Part shown: positions 26,364 to 36,339 of the stretch, piece after piece
How positions within the stretch are numbered: the first letter of the stretch is position 1
Layout: the number at the start of each line of letters is the position of its first letter
DNA from: Luteimonas mephitis DSM 12574
Lineage (GTDB): Bacteria; Pseudomonadota; Gammaproteobacteria; Xanthomonadales; Xanthomonadaceae
DNA length: 64,000 nucleotides
Assembly: GCF_000422305.1 (NCBI RefSeq)
Contig: NZ_AULN01000018.1
Coordinates: 124,001 to 188,000 of the forward strand
Direction: 5' to 3'
Translations under genes and position numbers: made by a program
Notes under the pieces: generated by a model
Told to the model about the DNA's origin: nothing
The model's database searches: none
The model's input: only the letters and a program-made list of their open reading frames with translations

Positions 26364-27533
26364 GTGACCGACGCCGCAGCCAAGCAAAACCTGCTCGACC
26401 TCGATCGCGAGGGCCTGGAGCAATTTTTCGCCGATACCCTCGGCGAAAAGCGCTACCGCGCGCACCAGGTGATGAAGTGGATCCACCACCGCCACGTCAC
26501 CGATTTCAACGAGATGACCGACCTTGGCAAGGTGCTGCGCGCCAAGCTCGAGGAACATGCCGAAGTGCGCGTTCCGCAGGTCCAGTTCGAAAAGCCCTCC
26601 GCCGACGGCACGCACAAGTGGCTGCTCGGCATGGACGGCAAGAATGCGATCGAAGCGGTCTACATCCCCGACAAGGGGCGCGGCACGCTGTGCGTCTCGT
26701 CGCAGGTGGGCTGCGCGCTCAACTGCCAGTTCTGTTCCACCGCGACCCAGGGCTTCAACCGCAACCTGTCCACCGCCGAGATCATCGGCCAGGTGTGGGT
26801 GGCGGCGAAGCACCTGGGCAACGTGCCGCACAGGATGCGGAAGCTCACCAACGTGGTGATGATGGGCATGGGCGAGCCGTTGATGAACTTCGACAACGTG
26901 GTGCGCGCGATGAGCGTCATGCGCGACGACCTGGGCTACGGGCTGGCCAACAAGCGGGTGACGCTGTCGACCGCCGGCGTGGTGCCGATGATCGACCGCC
27001 TCGGCGAGGTGAGCGATGTCTCGCTTGCGGTCTCGCTGCACGCGCCCAACGACGAGCTGCGCACCGAACTGGTGCCGCTCAACAAGAAATACCCGATTGC
27101 CGAACTGATGGCCGCGTGCGAGCGCTACGTGTTGCGCAAGCCGCGTGCGTCGATCACGTTCGAGTACACCCTCATGAAGGGCGTCAACGACCAGCCGCTG
27201 CACGCGCGCCAGCTGGCGCGGCTGATGCGGCAGTTCGACAACGCGGTGCAGATGAAGGACGCGGGCAAGGTCAACCTGATCCCGTTCAACCCGTTCCCGG
27301 GCACGCGCTTCGAGCGCTCGCCGGAAGCGGACATCCGCGCGTTCCAGAAGTCCCTGCTCGACGCGCAGGTGCTGACCATGGTGCGACGCACGCGCGGCGA
27401 CGACATCGACGCGGCCTGCGGCCAGCTCAAGGGCCAGGTGGCCGACCGTACCCGACGCCAGGCCGAACACAACAAGCGGCTGCAGGCACAGGCGGGCGCA
27501 GGCGTGACCGGGGGCAACGATGCGACTGCCTAG
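26364..27533 (+). CDS. rlmN: Dual-specificity RNA methyltransferase RlmN
   Basis: The 389-residue radical-SAM enzyme makes C2-methyladenosine in 23S rRNA and some tRNAs. The cluster motif is C117-ALN-C121-QF-C124, followed by [13 protein letters not shown] and the C-terminal region with [11 protein letters not shown], whose Cys is the resolving residue. The start is taken as GTG 26364, the only in-frame candidate between the repeat unit and the first conserved segment ([15 protein letters not shown]). The 3' end overlaps pilF by 14 bp. Confidence 0.92.
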   Translation: MTDAAAKQNLLDLDREGLEQFFADTLGEKRYRAHQVMKWIHHRHVTDFNEMTDLGKVLRAKLEEHAEVRVPQVQFEKPSADGTHKWLLGMDGKNAIEAVYIPDKGRGTLCVSSQVGCALNCQFCSTATQGFNRNLSTAEIIGQVWVAAKHLGNVPHRMRKLTNVVMMGMGEPLMNFDNVVRAMSVMRDDLGYGLANKRVTLSTAGVVPMIDRLGEVSDVSLAVSLHAPNDELRTELVPLNKKYPIAELMAACERYVLRKPRASITFEYTLMKGVNDQPLHARQLARLMRQFDNAVQMKDAGKVNLIPFNPFPGTRFERSPEADIRAFQKSLLDAQVLTMVRRTRGDDIDAACGQLKGQVADRTRRQAEHNKRLQAQAGAGVTGGNDATA

Positions 27534-28335
27534 TGCCGTTGCCTGCGCGGTTTCGGTGATGCTGCTGGCAAGCGCCTGTTCCCGGCTGACCTTCATCAAG
27601 CCGAGCATGGGCAGCGGCGAATACGAGAAGACGTCGCCGAACTACGAGTTCCGCGACAGCCCGGGAGCCAGGCAGCAGGCCGACCTGCGCGGCCATTTGG
27701 TGCTTGCCACCAACGCACTGCAGAACGGCCGGCTGGACGAGGCCGCGAAGGAGGCCCGGACGGCGCTCGGGATCGACGGCAAGTCCGCAGACGCCAACAC
27801 CCTGCTGGCGGTGGTCGAAGGCCGGCGCGGGAACGCGGCGAAGGCCGGCGGCTACTACGCCAGGGCAGCCGAGCTGGCGCCGCGGCAGGGCGCGGCGCTC
27901 AACAACTACGGCGCATGGCTGTGCGGCAACGGCCGCGAGGCCGAGTCGCTGGCCTGGTTCGACCGGGCCCTTGCCGACGCCGGCTACCGGCAGCGCGCTT
28001 CCGCGCTGGCCAACGCCGGATCCTGCGCATTGAAGGCCGGCCAGACCGCGCGGGTGGAACGCGACCTGCGCGAGGCGCTGGCGCTGGACCCGGCCGAGAC
28101 CACCGCGCTGGCGGCGATGGCGCAGTACCAGTACGACGCAGGCCGATACATGGATGCGCGCGCCTTTTCCGAGCGGCGACTGGCGGCTGCCCCGGCAACG
28201 TCCGCGGCGCTCCTACTTGCGTCACAGATTGAAGAAAAACTTGGCGACAGGGCTGCCGCCGCTCGTTATGTTCAGCGTTTGCGGACGGAATTCCCGCAAA
28301 TGGGGACGCTCCAACCCGGGGATAGCAGTCAATGA
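27520..28335 (+). CDS. pilF: Type IV pilus biogenesis lipoprotein PilF (PilW)
   Basis: The 271-residue protein has a lipoprotein signal with lipobox LLASAC (lipidated Cys20) and about six tetratricopeptide repeats over residues 55-250. PilF is the pilotin that brings the PilQ secretin to the outer membrane. Position between rlmN and rodZ matches pilF of other gammaproteobacteria, and it overlaps both neighbours (14 bp and 4 bp). No other pilus gene is in the window. Confidence 0.88.
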   Translation: MRLPSAVACAVSVMLLASACSRLTFIKPSMGSGEYEKTSPNYEFRDSPGARQQADLRGHLVLATNALQNGRLDEAAKEARTALGIDGKSADANTLLAVVEGRRGNAAKAGGYYARAAELAPRQGAALNNYGAWLCGNGREAESLAWFDRALADAGYRQRASALANAGSCALKAGQTARVERDLREALALDPAETTALAAMAQYQYDAGRYMDARAFSERRLAAAPATSAALLLASQIEEKLGDRAAAARYVQRLRTEFPQMGTLQPGDSSQ

Positions 28336-29147
28336 TGTCGCCCAACGACCATTCGGCGAACAATGAACACGGCTGTGGCCAGCGCCTTCGCGCCGCACGC
28401 GAGGCTGCGGGCCTCAGCGTGGCGGAAGTCGCGTCGCGCCTGAAGATGCGTTCGCGCATCATCGAGGCGCTGGAAGCCGAGGACTGGGAGGCCATCGGCG
28501 CGCCGGTGTTCGTGCGCGGCCAGCTGCGCAGCTATTCGCGCCTGCTCGGCCTGCCGGTGCAACCGGTGCAGATGGCCTCGGGGGTGAGGCCGATCGAGCC
28601 GACGCCGCTGGTGCCGCGGACCCAGACGCCGCGCATGCAGCGCATTGCCGACCAGGTCGGCGGCCGGCTGGTCTACATCGTGATCACCGCGCTGATCATC
28701 CTGCCGGTCTGGGTCGCGACGCAGTCGCACGTGGCCGGCATCCAGGACACCGCGGCGCCGCTGGACCTGCCCGCCGACAAGCTGGCGGCGAACGTGGCTC
28801 CGTCCGAGCCCGCCTCGACCGAGCCGACCACGGTGGTGGCCTCGATGGCCTCGCTGCCGCAGCGCCACGCGGCTGCCGCGGCGCCGGCGCTGTCGCTGCG
28901 ATTCACCGGCGACAGCTGGGTCCAGATCGTCGCGCCCGACGGCCACAGCGTCGAGGAAGCCCTGCTCAAGGCGGGCGATACCCGCAGCTATCCGGCCAGC
29001 GAAGTCGGCCGCCTCGTACTCGGCAACGCTTCGGCGGTCGAGGTGCGCAGCAACGGCCAGGTCCGGGACCTGGCGCCCTACATGCGCGCGAACGTGGCGC
29101 GCTTTACGGTATCCTCTGACGGTTCCCTCGCGCCGGTCTCCGACTGA
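28332..29147 (+). CDS. rodZ: RodZ-like cytoskeletal helix-turn-helix membrane protein
   Basis: The 271-residue protein has an N-terminal Xre-type helix-turn-helix (residues 15-80: LRAAREAAGLSVAEVASRLK, then SYSRLLGL), one transmembrane segment (about 115-133) and a periplasmic C-terminal domain with LSLRFTGDSWVQIVAPDG, the DUF4115 beta-fold. This is the RodZ architecture that links MreB to the cell-wall elongation machinery. The start overlaps the pilF stop (ATGA). In E. coli ispG and hisS follow; here they are absent and yfgM comes next after 168 bp. Confidence 0.88.
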   Translation: MMSPNDHSANNEHGCGQRLRAAREAAGLSVAEVASRLKMRSRIIEALEAEDWEAIGAPVFVRGQLRSYSRLLGLPVQPVQMASGVRPIEPTPLVPRTQTPRMQRIADQVGGRLVYIVITALIILPVWVATQSHVAGIQDTAAPLDLPADKLAANVAPSEPASTEPTTVVASMASLPQRHAAAAAPALSLRFTGDSWVQIVAPDGHSVEEALLKAGDTRSYPASEVGRLVLGNASAVEVRSNGQVRDLAPYMRANVARFTVSSDGSLAPVSD

Positions 29148-29315
29148 CCCGCAAGCGGGTCCAGCGAGTTCCTGCGTTCCGGCAACGGCGCATGAATCCA
29201 GGCCACGACCAGCCGGCTTCGCGCCCGGCTGGTCTGGTAGTGTCGGCCCGCCGCGGCCAGCCCATTCCACACGCGCCCCACGCACGCCGTCGGGCGGGAG
29301 AGACGCAGTTTTCCC

Positions 29316-29948
29316 ATGGCAATCGACGATCTTCTCGACGAACACGAACAAAGCGAACGCGTCCTGGCCTGGTTGCGCAGCAACGGTGCCGGCCTCATCG
29401 GCGGCGTCATCATCGGGCTGGCGCTGATCCTTGGCTGGCAGTGGTGGGGCGCCAGGCAGGCCGCCAGCGACATGCAGGCCGGCGACGACTACCAGGCGAT
29501 GCTCAAGAGCCTGGAGGCCAAGGACATCAAGAAGGCGCAGGCGCAGGCCGCGGCGCTCGATGACACGCCGTACGCCCCGCTGGCGGTGCTCGACCTGGCC
29601 AAGGCCCAGGCCGAAGCCGGGCAGCGCGACGCCGCCATCGCCACCCTGCGGGCCGGGAAATCCCCGAATCCCGCGCTGGAGCAGGTCCTGCAGCAGCGCC
29701 TCGCGCGCCTCCTGATCGATGCCGGCAAGCCCGCCGACGCGCTCGAGCTCCTTGGCGAAGCCGAAGATCCGGCCAGCCTGGAAGTCCGTGGCGACGCCCA
29801 GGTGGCGCTCGGCAAGCGCGAGGATGCGCGCAAGTCGTATTCGGAAGTCCTGGCCAAGCTTGACGTCGCTTCGCCGGGGCGTCGCCTGGTGGAACTCAAG
29901 CTCACCGACGTCGGCGGGTCGCCCGCGAAACCCGAGGCGCGGATTTGA
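29316..29948 (+). CDS. YfgM-like tetratricopeptide membrane protein
   Basis: The 210-residue protein starts with a short cytoplasmic segment (IDDLLDEHEQSERVLAWLRSN), one transmembrane helix (about 27-45, VIIGLALILGWQWWG) and a periplasmic repeat region. The DEHEQ-WLR pattern and gene position upstream of bamB identify the YfgM/Tol-Pal-like TPR_21 family. E. coli YfgM associates with the Sec translocon and periplasmic chaperones. Its stop codon overlaps the first possible bamB start. Confidence 0.87.
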   Translation: MAIDDLLDEHEQSERVLAWLRSNGAGLIGGVIIGLALILGWQWWGARQAASDMQAGDDYQAMLKSLEAKDIKKAQAQAAALDDTPYAPLAVLDLAKAQAEAGQRDAAIATLRAGKSPNPALEQVLQQRLARLLIDAGKPADALELLGEAEDPASLEVRGDAQVALGKREDARKSYSEVLAKLDVASPGRRLVELKLTDVGGSPAKPEARI

Positions 29949-31192
29949 TGAGGACGGATTTGATGAAGGCCGGTTCGATGAAGGACACGATGACGATCGC
30001 CGGACGGCTCCGCGCTTCCCGCCGCAGTACGCCGGCGCGCGTCGCCGTCGTGCTGCTGTGCGTGTTCGCGCTGGCCGGTTGCAGCACCATAAAGGGCTGG
30101 TTCGGCAGCAAGAAGGACAAGGGCCCAGAGCCGGCGGAGCTGACCGAATTCGCGCCATCGGTGACCGTCAGCAAGATCTGGTCCGCCAAGGCCGGCAAGG
30201 GTGAAGGGCTGCTCGGCGTGCGCCAGGCCCCGGCCATCGCCGATGGCCGCGTCTATGCCGCGGCGGTGAAGGGCGGCGTCCACGCGTTCGACCTGCAGAC
30301 CGGCGCCACGGCCTGGAAGTACGACTCCGACCTCGCGCTCTCCGGTGGTCCCGGGGTCGGCGACGGGCTGGTCGTGGTCGGCGGGCTCGAGGGCGACGTG
30401 ATCGCGCTGGATGCCGCCACCGGCGCCGAGAAGTGGCAGGCCAAGGTGGAGAACGAAGTCATCGCCGCGCCCGCGGTCGGGCAGGGCATGGTCTTCGTGC
30501 GTTCCAACGACGGCCGCGTCACCGCGTTCGATGCAGCGACCGGCGAACGACGCTGGTTCTGGAGCCATGACATGCCGCTGCTGACCGTGCGCGGCAACGA
30601 TGCGCCTTCGCTCGGCCCGGGCTACGTCTTCGTCGGCAACGACGACGGCACGATCTCGGCCCTGGCGGTCGCCGATGGCCGCGAGCTGTGGAGCCAGGTG
30701 ATCGGGCAACCCGACGGGCGCACCGAACTCGAGCGCATGGCCGATGTCGACGGCACACCGGTGCTCGACGGCGTCACCCTGTATGCCACCAGCTTCAAGC
30801 GCCAGACGCTCGCCATCGAAGCACCCAGCGGGCGTCCGATCTGGGCGCACGACAGCGGTGGCACGGGCCGCGTCGGCGTGGCGCCGGACCGGGTGGTGGT
30901 GACGGATCCGGACGGCATCGTCTGGGCGCTGGACAAGGACTCCGGCACCGCGCTGTGGTCGCAGCCCGCAATGGCGCGGCGCAGCCTGACCGCGCCGGCG
31001 GTCCAGGGCGACTATGCGGTGGTCGGCGATTTCGAGGGCTACCTGCACTGGCTGAAGCTCGACACCGGCGAACTGGCAGCGCGCATGCGCTCCGGCCGCG
31101 ATCCGCTGCGGGCCGCTCCGGTCGTCGCCGACGGCATCCTGGTCGCTGAAGATACCGACGGCGGGCTCAGCGCCTACCGCCTCGGTCAGTAA
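29948..31192 (+). CDS. bamB: Outer membrane protein assembly factor BamB
   Basis: The protein is an outer-membrane lipoprotein with PQQ-type beta-propeller repeats (recurring ALDAATGAEKW and ALAVADGRELW motifs) that scaffolds BamA. The lipobox is ALAGC. Starting at 29948 the lipid Cys would be residue 45, unusually late. In-frame ATGs at 29963, 29978 and 29990 put it at 40, 35 or 31, so one of these may be the true start; they arise from a triplicated 15-bp unit. I list the start that is coupled to the yfgM stop. The gene sits in the conserved yfgM-bamB-der order. Confidence 0.93.
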   Translation: MRTDLMKAGSMKDTMTIAGRLRASRRSTPARVAVVLLCVFALAGCSTIKGWFGSKKDKGPEPAELTEFAPSVTVSKIWSAKAGKGEGLLGVRQAPAIADGRVYAAAVKGGVHAFDLQTGATAWKYDSDLALSGGPGVGDGLVVVGGLEGDVIALDAATGAEKWQAKVENEVIAAPAVGQGMVFVRSNDGRVTAFDAATGERRWFWSHDMPLLTVRGNDAPSLGPGYVFVGNDDGTISALAVADGRELWSQVIGQPDGRTELERMADVDGTPVLDGVTLYATSFKRQTLAIEAPSGRPIWAHDSGGTGRVGVAPDRVVVTDPDGIVWALDKDSGTALWSQPAMARRSLTAPAVQGDYAVVGDFEGYLHWLKLDTGELAARMRSGRDPLRAAPVVADGILVAEDTDGGLSAYRLGQ

Positions 31193-31372
31193 GCCTGCTC
31201 GGGGGCGGTACATGGGGAGCCGCCGCTGACGCGGTTGCTTCCCGTCTCCGTCCCGGTTCCGCCGCTTCGCGACCGTCGCCAACAAGGATCAAACATGGGA
31301 ATCGGATGATCGGAACAATCGCGGATCGCCATCGATCCACGGTTTCCGGTTTTCCCTTCCCGGCTCATTCCC

Positions 31373-32788
31373 ATGCTCCCGCTCGTCGCCCTGGTCGGTC
31401 GTCCCAACGTCGGTAAGTCGACGTTGTTCAATGCGCTGACGCGCACCCGCGATGCGCTGGTGCACGATGAGCCCGGGGTCACCCGCGACCGAAATTACGG
31501 CGTCTGCCGGCTGGACGAGGCACGGCCCTTCGTGCTGGTCGATACCGGCGGCATCGCCGGCGAGAACATCCATCTGGAAAGCGGCAACCTCGCCGGCGCC
31601 ACCGCCCGGCAGGCGCGCGCGGGGGCCGAGGAAGCCGACCTGGTGCTGTTCATCGTCGATGGCCGCGAGGGTCCGTCGGCGCTGGACGACGACATCCTGC
31701 GCTGGCTGCGCAAGGCCTCGCGCCCGACGTTCCTGGTGGTCAACAAGACCGATGGCGTCGACGCGCGCGCGGCGCTTGCCGAGTTCTCGCGCTACGGCTT
31801 CACCGACGTGCTGGCGATTTCATCCGCGCACCGGCAGGGCCTGGACGAGCTGCTGGCGCAGGTGCTGGCGAGGCTGCCGGCCGACGGCGACGCGGAAACC
31901 CTCGACGACGATCCAGAGCGCGTGCGCGTGGCCTTCGTCGGCCGCCCGAACGTCGGCAAGTCGACCCTGGTCAACCGCATCCTCGGCGAGGAACGGATGA
32001 TTGCCTCCGATGTCGCCGGCACGACCCGCGACTCGGTCGCCGTCGACCTCGAACGCGATGGCCGCAAGTACCGGCTGGTCGACACCGCCGGCATCCGCCG
32101 CAAGTCGAAGGTCGAGGAAGCGGTGGAAACGTTCTCGATCATCAAGACCCTGCAGGCGATCGAGCAGTGCCAGGTCGCGGTGATCATGCTCGACGCCAGC
32201 GAAGGCGTGACCGAGCAGGATGCCAGCGTGCTGGGCGCGGTGCTCGACGCCGGGCGCGCGCTGGTGATCGCGGTCAACAAGTGGGACGGCCTGAGCGACT
32301 ACCAGCGCGAGCAGGTCGAATCGCTGCTGTCGCGCAAGCTGGCCTTCGTGCCGTGGGCCGAGGCGGTGCGCATCAGCGCGAAGCATGGCTCCGGCCTGCG
32401 CGAGCTGTTCCGCGCCATCCACCGCGCGCACGGCTCGGCGACGCGCCAGTTCAGCACCGCCGAGGTCACCCGCGCGCTGGAGATGGCCTATGAAGCCAAT
32501 CCGCCGCCCGTGGTCCGCGGCCATGTCCCCAAACTGCGCTTCGCCCATCCGGGCGCCGAGAATCCGCCGACGTTCATCGTCCACGGCACGCGCCTGCGGA
32601 CGCTGTCCGAAACCTATCGCCGCTATCTCGAGAATTTCTTCCGCAAGCGCTTCAAGCTGGTCGGCACGCCGGTGCGGTTCGTGTTCAAGGAAGGCGAGAA
32701 CCCGTACAAGGACCGCAAGAACGTCCTGACCGCGCGCCAGGTGGTGAAGAAGAAGCGCCTGATCCGCCACGCCAAACGCGGCAAGTGA
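31373..32788 (+). CDS. der: Ribosome biogenesis GTPase Der
   Basis: The 471-residue protein contains two consecutive GTPase domains, each with P-loop GRPNVGKST (near residues 9 and 190), a switch/DTGG or DTAG motif and NKTD or NKWD, then a C-terminal KH-like domain ending in a basic tail ([13 protein letters not shown]). This double-G-domain layout is unique to Der (EngA), which acts in 50S subunit maturation. The 180 bp upstream contain no gene. Confidence 0.96.
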   Translation: MLPLVALVGRPNVGKSTLFNALTRTRDALVHDEPGVTRDRNYGVCRLDEARPFVLVDTGGIAGENIHLESGNLAGATARQARAGAEEADLVLFIVDGREGPSALDDDILRWLRKASRPTFLVVNKTDGVDARAALAEFSRYGFTDVLAISSAHRQGLDELLAQVLARLPADGDAETLDDDPERVRVAFVGRPNVGKSTLVNRILGEERMIASDVAGTTRDSVAVDLERDGRKYRLVDTAGIRRKSKVEEAVETFSIIKTLQAIEQCQVAVIMLDASEGVTEQDASVLGAVLDAGRALVIAVNKWDGLSDYQREQVESLLSRKLAFVPWAEAVRISAKHGSGLRELFRAIHRAHGSATRQFSTAEVTRALEMAYEANPPPVVRGHVPKLRFAHPGAENPPTFIVHGTRLRTLSETYRRYLENFFRKRFKLVGTPVRFVFKEGENPYKDRKNVLTARQVVKKKRLIRHAKRGK

Positions 32789-32825
32789 TGCGTGCCGCCC
32801 GCGCTTCGGCGCGGCCTTGCCACGG

Positions 32826-33033
32826 CGTCATGCCCGCGCGGGCGGGAATCAGGCGATCTTGATCGGGGACTTGTGGCTGAAGCGACTCCCACGTGGCGTC
32901 TCCATGGGAGATCTGGGCAATCTGCCATGCTCGTCGTACCCGCGCAGTCCGGAAGGCATGGTTTTCCCGGGGCTTGAGACCGTGGATGACAGGCGTTCGT
33001 TTGTCGAACATCCCGCCTGCGCGGGGCATGACG
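32826..33033. repeat. Inverted pair of GTCATGCCCGCGCGGGCGGGA-type elements
   Basis: The left element CGTCATGCCCGCGCGGGCGG and the right element TCCCGCCTGCGCGGGGCATG (33011-33030) are near-complements about 160 bp apart. This fills most of the 333-bp gap between der and mobA. I see no gene in the gap. Confidence 0.65.
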
Positions 33034-33121
33034 GCGGTTGTCCGGATTTCCCCGGTGCGTTGCCGCGACGCCCGAAATTCAATCGCCGGCGAAGGATTAT
33101 CCTGTCCTTGCCCCTGTCGCC

Positions 33122-33727
33122 ATGGCCGCCGATTTCGTGACCGCACATCTCGTTCCCTCGCATGACGACGCCATCACCCTCGGCATCCTTGCCGGCGGCC
33201 GTGCCACGCGCCTGGGCGGGCGCGACAAGGCCTGGATGACACGTGGCGGCAATCCGCTGGTGCTCGCACTGGCCGAACGACTGGCGCCGGAAGTGGATGC
33301 CACCATCGTCAGTGCCAATCGCAACGCCGAGCGCTATCTCTCGCATGGATTGCGCGCGATCCACGACCGGGTTGCCGGCGTCGGTCCGCTCGGCGGCATC
33401 GATGCACTCGCTGCCGCCTGCCAGACTCCCTGGCTGCTGACCGTGCCGGTGGACGTGGTCGACGTGAATGATTGCCTGGTACGCAGCCTGCTGGCAGCAG
33501 GCGCGCAGGGCGCCTGGGCCGAAGACGACAACGGGCCGCAGCCGCTGGTTGCGCTGTGGCGCACCGCGGCGCTGCGCGAAGCGGCGGCGACCGCGCTGGC
33601 GTCGGGTGACCACGCCGTCCATGCGCTGCAGTCGCGCATGGGCATGGCGTGCGTGCGCTTCGACGGGGTGTGCTTCGGCAACCTCAACACGCCCGACGAC
33701 CTTGCCGCCGCCAGCGTCGTGCCCTGA
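33122..33727 (+). CDS. mobA: Molybdenum cofactor guanylyltransferase
   Basis: The 201-residue nucleotidyltransferase transfers GMP from GTP to molybdopterin to give the guanine dinucleotide cofactor. The N-terminal motif is LGILAGGRATRLGGRDKAWM, the MobA form of LAGGxxxRxGGxDK. VGPLGGIDAL and VPVDVVDV (metal-binding Asp) follow. The ATG at 33122 was chosen because it gives about 20 residues before the motif; no clear ribosome-binding site decides it. moeA follows at 17 bp. Confidence 0.9.
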   Translation: MAADFVTAHLVPSHDDAITLGILAGGRATRLGGRDKAWMTRGGNPLVLALAERLAPEVDATIVSANRNAERYLSHGLRAIHDRVAGVGPLGGIDALAAACQTPWLLTVPVDVVDVNDCLVRSLLAAGAQGAWAEDDNGPQPLVALWRTAALREAAATALASGDHAVHALQSRMGMACVRFDGVCFGNLNTPDDLAAASVVP

Positions 33728-33744
33728 TTCCGGAAGTCGACAGC

Positions 33745-34980
33745 ATGTCCCAGGCGCATACATTCCCGACCCGCATTTCCTTCGAGCAAGCCCGTGCGAT
33801 CGTCGATCGCGTCGGCGATGCGCATCGCATGCCGGTCGAACGCATTGCACTGTCACGCGCGCATGGCGGCATCCTTGCCGGCGACGTGGCGGCGCAGATC
33901 GCCCAGCCTCCGTTCGACAATTCCGCGATGGATGGCTTCGCGCTGCGCCATGCCGACCTGCAGGCCAGCGGCGAAACCGCGCTGCTGCTGGCCGGCGAGC
34001 AGTTCGCCGGGCGCACGCTCGACCTGCGGATCGCCGCCGGCGAATGCATGCGGATCACCACCGGTGCACCAGTGCCCGCGGGCGCCGATACGGTGGTGAT
34101 GAAGGAGAACACCCGTCTCGACGGTAACCGCGTCGTCGTCCTCGTCGCCCCGAAACCCGGCCAGCACGTGCGCCGCGCCGGCGAGGACACGCAGCCGGGG
34201 CAATCGTTGCTGCGCGCCGGCGAACCGCTGACGCCGGCGCGCATCGCGCTCGCAGCCTCCCAGGGAATGGCCGAGATCGAGATCGCGCGGCGCCCGACCG
34301 TCGCCGTGTTCACCACTGGTGACGAGCTGGTCGAGCCCGGCCTGCCGCTCGCGCCCGGGCAGATCTACAACTCCAACCGCGAGCAGCTGATGGGTCTGCT
34401 GCGCGGCGACGGCCTCGACCCGGTCGCGTGGCCGACGCTGCCCGACGATCCGTCACAGGTGGAATCGGCGCTGCGCCACGCCGGCCACGCCTTCGACCTG
34501 GTGCTGACCTGCGGCGCGGTGTCGGCTGGCGAGAAGGACCACATCCCCGCGCTGCTGCAGGCGCAGGGCGAGATGCACTTCTGGAAGGTGCGGATGAAGC
34601 CCGGGATGCCGGTGTTGCTTGCCGGGGGCGGCGGGCTCGGTGGCGCGCTGTTCCTGTGCCTGCCGGGCAATCCGGTCTCGGTGCTGGCAACGTACCTGGC
34701 GCTCGGGCGCCCGCTGCTGGACCGGATGCAGGGCAGGGCGGCAGCGCGCCCACGCTGGCGCGCACGCCTGGCGTCGCCCTGGCGCAAGGCGCACGAACGG
34801 CTGGAGTTCCTGCGCGGGCAACTGCGTTCGCGGGAGGACGGCAGCCTGGAAGTCGAGCCGAATCCCGCCGACGGTTCGCACCGGATGCAGGCCGCGGCCG
34901 ATTCCGATGCGCTGATCGTGCTGGGCGAAGGCGCGCGCGAGTATCCGGCGGGCTCTGTCGTGGACGTGTTGCCGTATTGA
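33745..34980 (+). CDS. moeA: Molybdopterin molybdenumtransferase
   Basis: The 411-residue enzyme inserts molybdate into adenylated molybdopterin. Family motifs are PPFDNSAMDGFALR, RITTGAPVPAGADTVVM, FTTGDELVEPG, QIYNSNREQL, TCGAVSAGEKDHI and LPGNPVSVLATY. All main domains (I-IV) are present, giving normal length. It is in an operon with mobA (17-bp gap). An inverted REP pair and then moeB follow. No moaA-moaE genes occur in the window. Confidence 0.95.
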   Translation: MSQAHTFPTRISFEQARAIVDRVGDAHRMPVERIALSRAHGGILAGDVAAQIAQPPFDNSAMDGFALRHADLQASGETALLLAGEQFAGRTLDLRIAAGECMRITTGAPVPAGADTVVMKENTRLDGNRVVVLVAPKPGQHVRRAGEDTQPGQSLLRAGEPLTPARIALAASQGMAEIEIARRPTVAVFTTGDELVEPGLPLAPGQIYNSNREQLMGLLRGDGLDPVAWPTLPDDPSQVESALRHAGHAFDLVLTCGAVSAGEKDHIPALLQAQGEMHFWKVRMKPGMPVLLAGGGGLGGALFLCLPGNPVSVLATYLALGRPLLDRMQGRAAARPRWRARLASPWRKAHERLEFLRGQLRSREDGSLEVEPNPADGSHRMQAAADSDALIVLGEGAREYPAGSVVDVLPY

Positions 34981-34990
34981 GCCCCCACCT

Positions 34991-35073
34991 CGCAGGAGCG
35001 GCCCACGGCCGCGAGCTCTTTCGTGCGGCGGAAAATCTGGCCCGAAGAGCTCGCGGCCGTGGGCCGCTCCTAC
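34991..35073. repeat. REP pair (GTAGGAGCGGCCCACGGCCGCGA family), copy 1
   Basis: The arms GCAGGAGCGGCCCACGGCCG and, in reverse complement, GTAGGAGCGGCCCACGGCCG are nearly identical and extend through CGAGCTCTTCG around a 25-bp centre. It lies 10 bp after moeA and can fold into one long hairpin. Confidence 0.85.
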
Positions 35074-35124
35074 GGGTAAACCCGTAGCCGGGTTGCCATC
35101 GCCGTTTTCCGCGATAATCGCACC

Positions 35125-36264
35125 ATGGCGATCCCGGAAATCACTCCCCGCGAAGCACACCTGCGACAGTCGCAGGGCGCGGTGCTGGTCGACGTGCGCG
35201 AAGACCACGAACGCGATCTCGGCATGGCCGAAGGCGCGCGTGGCATCGCGCGCGCGGAACTCGAGGAAGATCCGTCGTTCCACTTCGCCGACCCCGACAC
35301 CGAGCTCATGCTGATCTGCCAGAGCGGCGGACGTTCGATGCTCGCCGCCGAGGTGCTGCAGCGGCTGGGCTACCGCAACGTCGTGTCGGTGCGCGGCGGC
35401 ACGCTGCGCTGGACCGCGGACGGTTTCCCGCTCACCCGGCCCGATACCGCGGTCGAAATCGACCACGACTTCCACGACCGCTATTCGCGGCACCTGCTGT
35501 TGCCGGAGATCGGGACGCGCGGGCAGCGGCGGCTCGAACTGGCGCGGGTGCTGATGATCGGCGCCGGCGGGCTCGGTTCGCCGGCTGCGTTCTACCTCGC
35601 CGCCGCCGGCGTCGGCCACCTGCGCATCGTCGATGACGACGTGGTCGAACGCAGCAACCTGCAGCGCCAGGTCCTGCACACCGACGCCGACATCGGCATG
35701 CCCAAGGTCGATTCGGCCGAGACGCGGCTGTCGGCGCTCAACCCGCGCACCCACGTCGAAGCGATTGCCGAGCGGGTGACGTCGGACAACGTCGAGCGCC
35801 TGCTGGAAGATGTCGACGTGGTGCTCGACGGCGCCGACAACTTCCCGGTGCGCTACCTGCTCAACGACGCCTGCGTGAAGCTCGGCAAGCCGCTGGTGTA
35901 CGGCGCGGTGCACCGGTTCGAGGGCCAGGTGAGCGTGTTCGACGCCGGCCGCAAGCGCGGCGTGGCGCCGTGCTACCGCTGCCTGTTCCCCGAGCCGCCG
36001 CCGCCGGAAGCCGCGCCCAACTGCAGCGAGGCCGGCGTGCTCGGCGTGCTGCCGGGCGTGGTCGGCATGCTGGAGGCCACCGAAGTGCTCAAGCTGCTGC
36101 TGCACATCGGCGAGCCACTGGCGGGGCGGCTGCTGCATTTCGACGCGCTGTCGATTCGCTTCCGCGAGACGCGCCTGCCGCCGGACCCCGATTGCGCCCT
36201 GTGCGCGCCGGGGCGGCCGTTCCCCGGCTACATCGACTATGCCGCGTTCTGCAGCGGCGCCTGA
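35125..36264 (+). CDS. moeB: Molybdopterin-synthase adenylyltransferase with N-terminal rhodanese domain
   Basis: The 379-residue protein joins an N-terminal rhodanese domain (residues 1-105; active-site C65 in ICQSGGRSM) to a MoeB/ThiF-type E1 domain (GAGGLGSP at 147-154; [18 protein letters not shown] and CALC zinc pairs; a candidate thioester Cys in PNCSEAG). MoeB adenylates the C-terminus of MoaD so that it can be thiolated. In eukaryotic MOCS3 the rhodanese is C-terminal and supplies the sulfur; here it is N-terminal and could play the same part. Neighbouring mobA and moeA support a molybdenum-cofactor role, though ThiF-like or MOCS3-like use in tRNA thiolation cannot be excluded. Confidence 0.88.
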   Translation: MAIPEITPREAHLRQSQGAVLVDVREDHERDLGMAEGARGIARAELEEDPSFHFADPDTELMLICQSGGRSMLAAEVLQRLGYRNVVSVRGGTLRWTADGFPLTRPDTAVEIDHDFHDRYSRHLLLPEIGTRGQRRLELARVLMIGAGGLGSPAAFYLAAAGVGHLRIVDDDVVERSNLQRQVLHTDADIGMPKVDSAETRLSALNPRTHVEAIAERVTSDNVERLLEDVDVVLDGADNFPVRYLLNDACVKLGKPLVYGAVHRFEGQVSVFDAGRKRGVAPCYRCLFPEPPPPEAAPNCSEAGVLGVLPGVVGMLEATEVLKLLLHIGEPLAGRLLHFDALSIRFRETRLPPDPDCALCAPGRPFPGYIDYAAFCSGA

Positions 36265-36339
36265 TCCGCACCAGTGCGGCGCGATGGCGACGGCCATGGC
36301 CTTGCATCCGGCTGCGGGCAGCCCCTGGACCCGATCGAC

